Below the pieces are notes generated by a model. That model did no database searches, had not been told where the DNA came from, and saw nothing but the letters and a program-made list of their open reading frames with translations. Below are positions 58,112-64,000 of a stretch of 64,000 nt of DNA, in pieces (the stretch's first letter is position 1; every line of letters begins with the position of its first letter). A program made the translations under genes and the position numbers. The DNA is from Moniliella sp. 'wahieum' (lineage: Eukaryota > Basidiomycota > Moniliellomycetes > Moniliellales > Moniliellaceae). The DNA lies in NCBI GenBank assembly GCA_003971905.1, contig RSEE01000072.1:186001-250000 (forward strand), in the 5' to 3' direction.

Positions 58112-60559
58112 ATGGGCCGCTTCCGTCGTCCGGCGCGGGCAGGTGCGCAGCCACTCGCCTCGCACGCCGAGTGGGCTGCCATCCGCGCCGAATCGCCGCC
58201 ATCCACGGCACCCACCGCCCGCAGCACCGCATCCACCCGCGCCCCACGCCGCCCCTCGCCTCCTCCGGTCCAGTCCAACGGCCCGCGCCCCGACCCGCCC
58301 CCGCCCCCGCCCCCGCCCCTCCCGCCCCTCAGCCCGCCGCTCGCCGCCACCCCCCACGCCCACCCCCCCCTGCTCCCGCCCGCCCCCGCCCCCACACCCG
58401 CCCCAGCACACGCGCCAGAGCATCTCCAGCCTCTTTCTCCACCACCTCCCAGTCCTCCAGCCTCCTCTCGCGTCCGAAACCGGCTTCCTCAGCCTCGCCT
58501 CCCCTCGACTCGGCCGCCTCCACCGCCCCTCCTCCCGCTCGCCTCCTCGCCCCCCACCTCCAAGCGCACCAGCGCACCACCCCTTCCGCCCGCGCCAGGC
58601 CAACGCCACCTCATCGTACGCAGCGCCTCCCACGTCCAACGCTCCGTCGAAGCCGTTGCCGCCCACCACCGCTCTTCCTCTTCCTCCCTCTCTGCCTCCT
58701 CTGCCTGTGTGGCCTCGTCCTTGCATCGGTCCCGTGCCTCTCATGCCTCTCATGCCTCCCTCCGTGCCTCTCATGTTTCTCATGCCTCCCATGCCTCCCA
58801 TGCTCCCTCCTCACTCGCCCCGCCAGCCCGGACGACGACGCCCGTCCCTCCCTCCCGCAGCCAACCCCTCACCACCGACACCTGGGGGCCGTCGTGCTGG
58901 GGGCAAGCGGGCACAACCGCCGTTCCTGCCAAGCACTTCGCACGCTACTGCGCTCCTACACCACCTCGAGGTCCGGTTTGGATCAGCGTGCTGTACCACC
59001 CCATCGCCAACCGCCGTGTCAACGGGCCTACCTGCCCTCCCTTCCTTTATTCTTCCCAACGGCGACGACCCGTGGATGCGGTAGGCGACGTTGGTCCGGT
59101 CGCCCACGTGCCCGATCCTGTGCTGGTAGACTGGCCCGACTGGCCTGACGGACGGGATTGGTTTGCGGGACGAACACCGTGCTCCAGCTGACCGACGGAC
59201 GAGGAGGGGGCAGCCGCGTTCGATGCCCCGCCTTGCTGGCCGAAGAAGCAGAGAACGAATGGCGTAGAGGGTTCAGCGAACACGAGGAGCCAAAGGGGGA
59301 GGACAGAAGAAGACCAAGGCTCCGCCCGACCGTCACACGCTCAGTCTGACGGTCCCGCATGCCGAGACCGAACGAGCAAGAGCAAATGCAAGAGCAAGAG
59401 CAAGAGCAAGAGCAAGAGCAAGAGCAAGAGCAAGATCAAAATCAAGATCAAGATCAAGAAAAAGGAAGAAAACAGAAGCAGTGGACCCAAGTATGGCGTT
59501 GGCCCGTGCGCGCGCGTTAGCGACCAAATTGGCGCGTGCCCAGATGGAACGGATGCAAGTGTTGCACCAGCAGAACGAACCAAGCGCGTCGTTCATGCGA
59601 CCACCGCCACCGATCGTATTGGGACGCAAGTGGTCCAACGTTGATCACTTGCTAGCGGAAGAGGAGCAAGCGGGGGCGGAAGAGACTGTTGTGGCCCAGC
59701 TGGCGCCTCCAGTACCTTGCCCGCCGCTACTTGCACTTCCCCCTTCCTCTTCGCCAGGGAGGCTGGCAGCATGGGCTTGCGCCACAAAAAGCACTTCGAC
59801 CACGAAATGGTAGAGGAACAGCACGGTTCCAGTCCCTCGGGCCGAGTCGGTTCGCCAGACGCCCCATCCGGCGTAGACTACCAAGCCCCAGGGTGGGACG
59901 TGATCGCTTCCTCCCTCCACGTGGGCAGGGACCCGCGTTGGGCGCGAGATGCGTCCCCCTTAACGCCAGGGGAAGAAGAGGACAAAGCATATCCCCCCTT
60001 CCCGCCCGTACCGGTGTCGCGCGCCACCGCGCCCAGTTTCCTTTCCTCGTCCCCTTCCCCTCCGCCAAGGGAGGTACCACCCACCGTTGCGCCCCGAACC
60101 AAACCCAACCATCGCAAACGCAAGAGCGAAACGGTGGATGTGCCGGGAAGCTTGCGTTCGGGAACGCCGTCTTCGGGATCACCGTCTTCGGGAACAGAAA
60201 GCTGGAGCAGTGCGTGGGCGATGGGTGCACGTGTGGCCCAGCAGCAGGGGACGGTGCAGCCTGGGGTTGTCGATGGGAGACAAACAGGAAGCAACCCAAC
60301 CCGAAACGGCAGCGCAGTCAGAAACCGAGACGCTGCCAAGGGAGAGGAGGAGGACAAGGAAAAGGAAAAGGAAGAAGAGGAGCGACCCACTTCGATGGTG
60401 TCCACAACTACTTCGGTACGATGGAGTACGCCCCTCACTCTCTCGCATGCGAAGTTGGCGTGGTCCCCTCCCGGGTCGCGATCGGGGTCCGGGTCAGAGA
60501 AGGGGTCCCCGGGCACGCCATTAGCTCCGTGGTTGGAGCGGGACGAGGTAGAAGTGTAA
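58112..60559 (+). CDS. Pro/Ser-rich protein, unrecognised
   Basis: Composite frame of about 800 residues. Possible start ATG 58112 (MGRFRRPARAGAQPLASHAE). The first half is Pro/Ser/Ala-rich, with a SHASHA tract and, in another frame, RLGRLHRPSSRSPPRP. A more ordered middle part reads VWISVLYHPIANRRVNG (about 58975) and LQLTDGRGGGSRVRCPALLA (about 59175). After a GAGCAA microsatellite comes ALATKLARAQMERMQVLHQQ and GRKWSNVDHLLAEEEQAG (about 59520-59670), then MGLRHKKHFDHEMVEEQHG and a Ser/Pro/Glu-rich tail ending LAPWLERDEVEV at 60559. No domain recognised. Which of three Pro-rich frames is used in 58.2-58.9 kb cannot be decided by eye. It could be two genes. Confidence 0.4.
59366..59460. repeat. 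GAGCAA/GATCAA hexamer microsatellite
   Basis: About 14 imperfect units of gagcaa grading into gatcaa, inside the composite Pro-rich gene. In the three plus frames it would give Glu/Gln, Arg/Ala or Lys/Ser(Ile) tracts. Confidence 0.85.
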
Positions 60560-61038
60560 CGCTTATATCTTTGTTCCTCTTCGGTCCTTTCCCCCCCCCT
60601 TTTCCCTTGGTGTCCTGCAAAGGGTCACATGCCCGCATCTTCTCCCCGACGGACCAATCCGAAAAAGCACCTTTCTTACCCTTGATTTTCATGTACTGAT
60701 GTTGCTGCACCCGTTGTGGGTCATCTTTCTCCCATGGATGAGAGGTTCATTGCTCTTGTTCCCTTGGTGTCCTTGTCTTTCTCCCCACACCTGTTCCTAC
60801 CCCTTCATCGATCTTCGTTCTTCTCCTTTCCTCCCATCTTCCATCTTACCTCCTGCCCCTTCCCCCCCCCACCCTTTTCCTCCTCGCTCTCCGCACCCCT
60901 CGCTTCTCTATAGCTTCCTCCCCCATCCCTTTTTGGTTCCTAGGTTATTGTACTTGCATATCGCCCCGGCATCTGTCCTCCGAGACTCGTTCTTGTAGTA
61001 CAAAGTAAACGAACGTGCCCTGCACGCCTCGGGGGAAA

Positions 61039-61052
61039 TCTGAGATCTGAGA
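61039..61052. repeat. Tandem odd-palindromic heptamer TCTGAGA x2
   Basis: Two exact copies of TCT-G-AGA; single copies of the same word also lie near 5458 and 44744. Confidence 0.9.
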
Positions 61053-61648
61053 TTGGTTCCCGTTCTAGATGGATAGTATAGGGCCCGCACCTTCCCCATG
61101 TGGTTCTCTCACATCTCATGTCTCATGCGCACCAATCTCCATGAGGGATCTCAGAACTCGGCGGTCATGACGCTTGAGGCACGATGCAAGGTGCCTGCCG
61201 GACCCATGTGCCTGACCCGACCCCATCCCCGTCCCTAGCTCCACTCCCCATGGCCCCCACACATGCATCCCCCACCTACGCACCAACGCCCCGCTCTACT
61301 CCACTCCATTCCACTGGAACCATGTTGTTGTTGTAGCGCCAGCATGTACACAAACTAGCGGCTGGCACAAGCGTGGAGCATGGGGTTCGATGCGCGTGGT
61401 AGCGCTGCTTGTGCGAGAGCGACGAGTCCGACGAGCGCATCCCGAGCCGCGCATCCCGAGCCCCGCGGTCGTCGCTCGTCGAGGTGTGGTGGGGACCAGA
61501 ACGTACACGGGTACACGGGTACATGGGTACGCGCGAGTGCCAGAGGCAACAGGAAGGCGGCTCTTGAGGATGTATGCCAGTAGGCTAGAATCCTGGCCCC
61601 GGCGCTGTGCAATTAATTCTACTAAGGCGAACGTGGACTGAGCAAGAT

Positions 61649-61718
61649 GGTCGATGGTCGGTGGTCGGTGGTCGGTGGTCGGTGGTCGGTGGTCGGTGGT
61701 CGATGGTCGGTGGTCAAT
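61649..61718. repeat. Tandem heptamer GGTCGGT, about 10 units
   Basis: Ten head-to-tail 7-bp units: seven exact GGTCGGT plus GGTCGAT (twice) and GGTCAAT. Not palindromic. Confidence 0.93.
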
Positions 61719-62341
61719 GACAAGAGGCGAAGCAGGTACAAAGGTAGAGTGCAGTGCGCTCCTACAGGTGACACAAGAGAGGAGCGAACGGGATAGCAAA
61801 TGGAAGGTGCATAGGCATAGGCATAAGTACTTAGTATGCTACAGCGTACAGCACAGGCACAGAGGGTCCGTAGGGGGTAGGGGGGAGCGAGACCAAAATG
61901 GGCAAAGCAAGGCAAGGCAAGGCAAGGCCCACGCCGACATACGGGGATTCCATTTAGGTCGTGACCGTTCGGGCCTTGTCACCCACGCGCGGTAGAAAGG
62001 GGAATACGAAGGGGAGGAACGGCGCATAGCAGAGGTACAAACGTTGCATTGGAACAGAGAGGAATCGAGGACGCTCCAAAGGCCACAGGGCTCCATGGTA
62101 CACGGTCGGTCCAGTATCAAAGAGGTAAATGTCTAAGCGCAAGGGCCAGCATCGGCCATGGTGGTAAAGCCATCGGAATGGCGGAAAGAGGAACAGAAAA
62201 CGGGCCAAGAGACAAGGTGCAAAACAGGCCAAATCCCACCTTGTCGCTTCCACGTGGTGGCGGCAAGGAAATGGTACGCGGGGTGGGAGGAGGGGGGAGT
62301 GGGTCGGCTGCGAAGAAAGAAATAGAACGGGGTAGGATCTC

Positions 62342-64000
62342 CTACGCAGAGGAAGGGTTGTGTTGGAGCTCCTTGGCCCGTTGTTTGGCCTGGAGCGTGT
62401 CCTCAATCCAGGCCGCCATATTGACATCGTCGTCGCTCGCTGCCCGCGCGCGATCGGCGAGAAGAAAAGGGTGTTCCAGTAAGGCAGCGTACGAAGCGCG
62501 TTGGTGCGGGTTCTTCACTAAGCAACTACGAACAAAGTCGTGAGCGTCGCTACTGTACCCACCTGTGCCATCGGCCTGGGCGGAAGGCAAAGTAGGCGGA
62601 TCGCCCCAGACAATGGCTTGGAGTTGAGCAAAGACGTCCGAATACGTCTCGGGGGGGTAAGGGTATCCTCCCTTGGCAATCTCGACCAGGCTGAGCCCGA
62701 GTGACCAAACGTCAGCGGCGACCGTGTAGGCCCCCGCGGGTTCCGCACCAGTCGCGGCCGTTTGCTGCTGCGGGTTGATCCGCTCCGGCGCCATGTAGGA
62801 CTGACAGCCAATGTTGGTTTTGGCCAGCGACTTTTCCAGCTCGCCCGAGACACCGAAGTCACACAGCTTGACTTGCCCCTTGGTATTGACCAGCACATTG
62901 GTCGGCTTCACGTCGCGGTGAATAATGTTGAGGCTGTCTTTGAGGAAGCGGAGGCCCGAGACCATGGACCAGGCAATCCGTGCCAGTACGGGTTCGGGGA
63001 CATAACGGCCTGGAAGGCAGAGTTTGTCCAGGCTGCCAGCATCCATGTACTCCATGCAATAGTAGACACATCCCTCCACAAAAAACGCGCCGTAAAACTC
63101 GACGATTTGGGGGGCCACCGCGCGATGAAGAATGTCCAGCTCCATAATGATGGCCTTGAGCTTAGGATCGTCCAGCTCCAATCGGATCTCCTTCATGGCC
63201 ATCAAGACATTGGTCTTGATATGCCGCACCTTGCGCACCGTACCATAGTTCCCCCGCCCCAGCTCGTCCAGCAACTCAAAGTCCTCCAGTTGCATGTGGA
63301 AGTGGGTGCCATTCCCAAACTCTACCCCGTGCGCATCAAGAATAGCCTTGTCGGCAAACTTGAGCCGTCCATCCGTATCGACAATGTTGCTGTACTCATC
63401 AAACGCAGTTGCCAATTTGCCCGCTTCCAACCCACCTGCGCCGAGCCGAGCCGGAGCGGGCCCGGACCCAGACCCGACCCAGCTTTCTGCGTTCCACCGT
63501 CCACCAAATTATCAAGAGACGAAGCGGTATGCCCCGCCGGCCCGCCAGACCACGGCCGGGTGTCGCGTTGCCCATCGGACGCAGTGCGCCACCAGGTCGA
63601 CCACCTGGCACGAATCCAGCACGCGTCGCCGCCCCACCGACGGTAGCCACAGGTAAGCCGGCCGGTCCGCCCGGTCGAGGCGGAGGAGCGCGGGTGGACC
63701 GGAGTGGAGTCGCATCGACCGTGCCCGTGCCTGCATTGGCGCGACTGGAGCGCACCTGGTCCAATTTAGAACGAAGCGAGGGGGGGATCGCCGTACCTCC
63801 TACCATACGCACCCGGTCCGACCCAGGCACACCCCCGCGAGCAGAGAGACCACCGGGACGTACACCCCCAACGGTCGAGTGCACCCCAGGTAACGTCTTG
63901 CCTGGCGCTGCGCCTGGTGGAAGCCGGATGCCCGCGGGAGTCAACGCGTGCGGGTGGGGGTGCGTGTGCGGGTGCGGGTGCGGGCCTGGGTTGGGTCCGA
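62342..64000 (-). CDS. PBS2: MAP kinase kinase Pbs2/Wis1, 5' end probably beyond window
   Basis: MAPKK of the high-osmolarity/stress (Hog1/Sty1) pathway. The kinase domain is in one clean frame (63430-62342): FELLDELGRGNYGTV (Gly-rich loop), VLMAMKEIRLELDDPKLKAI (catalytic Lys), IIHRDVKPTNVLVN (HRD), KLCDFGVSGELEKS (DFG), then SLAKTNIGCQSYMAPERI, the Pbs2-type activation segment whose Ser and Thr are phosphorylated by MAPKKKs in yeast. It ends KQRAKELQHNPSSA, stop 62342-62344. Upstream is the disordered N-terminus (RPMGNATPGRGLAGRRGIPL, LDNLVDGGTQKAGSGLG), whose frame remains open to the window edge without an ATG. Frame changes lie near 63516 and 63440. Just before the kinase domain, DTDGRLKFADKAILDAHGVE matches the conserved Pbs2 pre-kinase block. 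Confidence 0.92.

Larger units (their letters stand above)
60560..62341. other. Convergent intergenic region, 1.8 kb
   Basis: Lies between the 3' ends of the Pro-rich gene and PBS2. It is pyrimidine-rich from 60580 to 60950 and contains the TCTGAGA pair (61039), GGGTACAC words (61507) and the GGTCGGT array (61649). No gene. Confidence 0.5.

Noticed and set aside
57350-58801. A 483-codon minus-strand frame rich in Gly/Arg
   Set aside because: It is the antisense shadow of GC-rich, Pro-coding DNA on the plus strand and has no domain.

Overview
This window looks like nuclear DNA of a filamentous or yeast-like fungus, most likely a GC-rich basidiomycete. Genes are mostly uninterrupted or carry one or two short introns (59-159 nt) with gtaagt/gtacgt donors and cag/tag acceptors. 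Several proteins have basidiomycete-type or general fungal architectures: a SulP transporter fused to STAS and cyclic-nucleotide-binding domains, a BAH-PHD-SANT-zinc-finger Snt2-like protein, Cdc24 and Pbs2. Few introns suggest Ustilaginomycotina more than Agaricomycotina, but that is inference. No tRNA, rRNA, CRISPR, reverse transcriptase or transposase was recognised.

Layout. 1-8.4 kb: SCC2/mis4 cohesin loader (minus, 3' end cut by the window edge), MED10 (minus) and, diverging from it, a DUF218 membrane protein (plus). 8.9-15.5 kb: the SulP-STAS-cNBD transporter (plus) converging on the Snt2-like chromatin reader (minus). 17.5-22.5 kb: a J-domain protein and an M1 aminopeptidase (both plus). 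23.8-28.2 kb: a coiled-coil protein (plus) converging on a LisH-WD40 protein (minus). 29.0-33.5 kb: a large uncharacterised Ser/Pro-rich protein (minus). 33.5-50.9 kb: a gene-poor, less GC-rich stretch with only two supported genes, a low-complexity acidic/basic protein and a divergent forkhead factor. 50.9-54.6 kb: CDC24 (plus). 54.6-58.1 kb: non-coding and rich in short tandem repeats. 58.1-60.6 kb: an uncharacterised Pro-rich protein (plus). 62.3-64 kb: the MAPKK PBS2 (minus, 5' end probably beyond the window).

Nearly every conserved gene changes reading frame several times inside well-conserved domains. In 12 of 14 sites I examined by eye, adding one base (often to a homopolymer) restores the family sequence, so assembly indels are the simplest explanation. 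Gene spans below therefore cover composite reading frames.

The most unusual structure is non-coding. At least 12 intergenic loci carry head-to-tail copies of a 7-bp unit that is an odd palindrome (three bases, one centre base, reverse complement of the three). The sequence differs from locus to locus but the architecture does not. They are densest at 55.0-56.8 kb. I know of no described element with this design.
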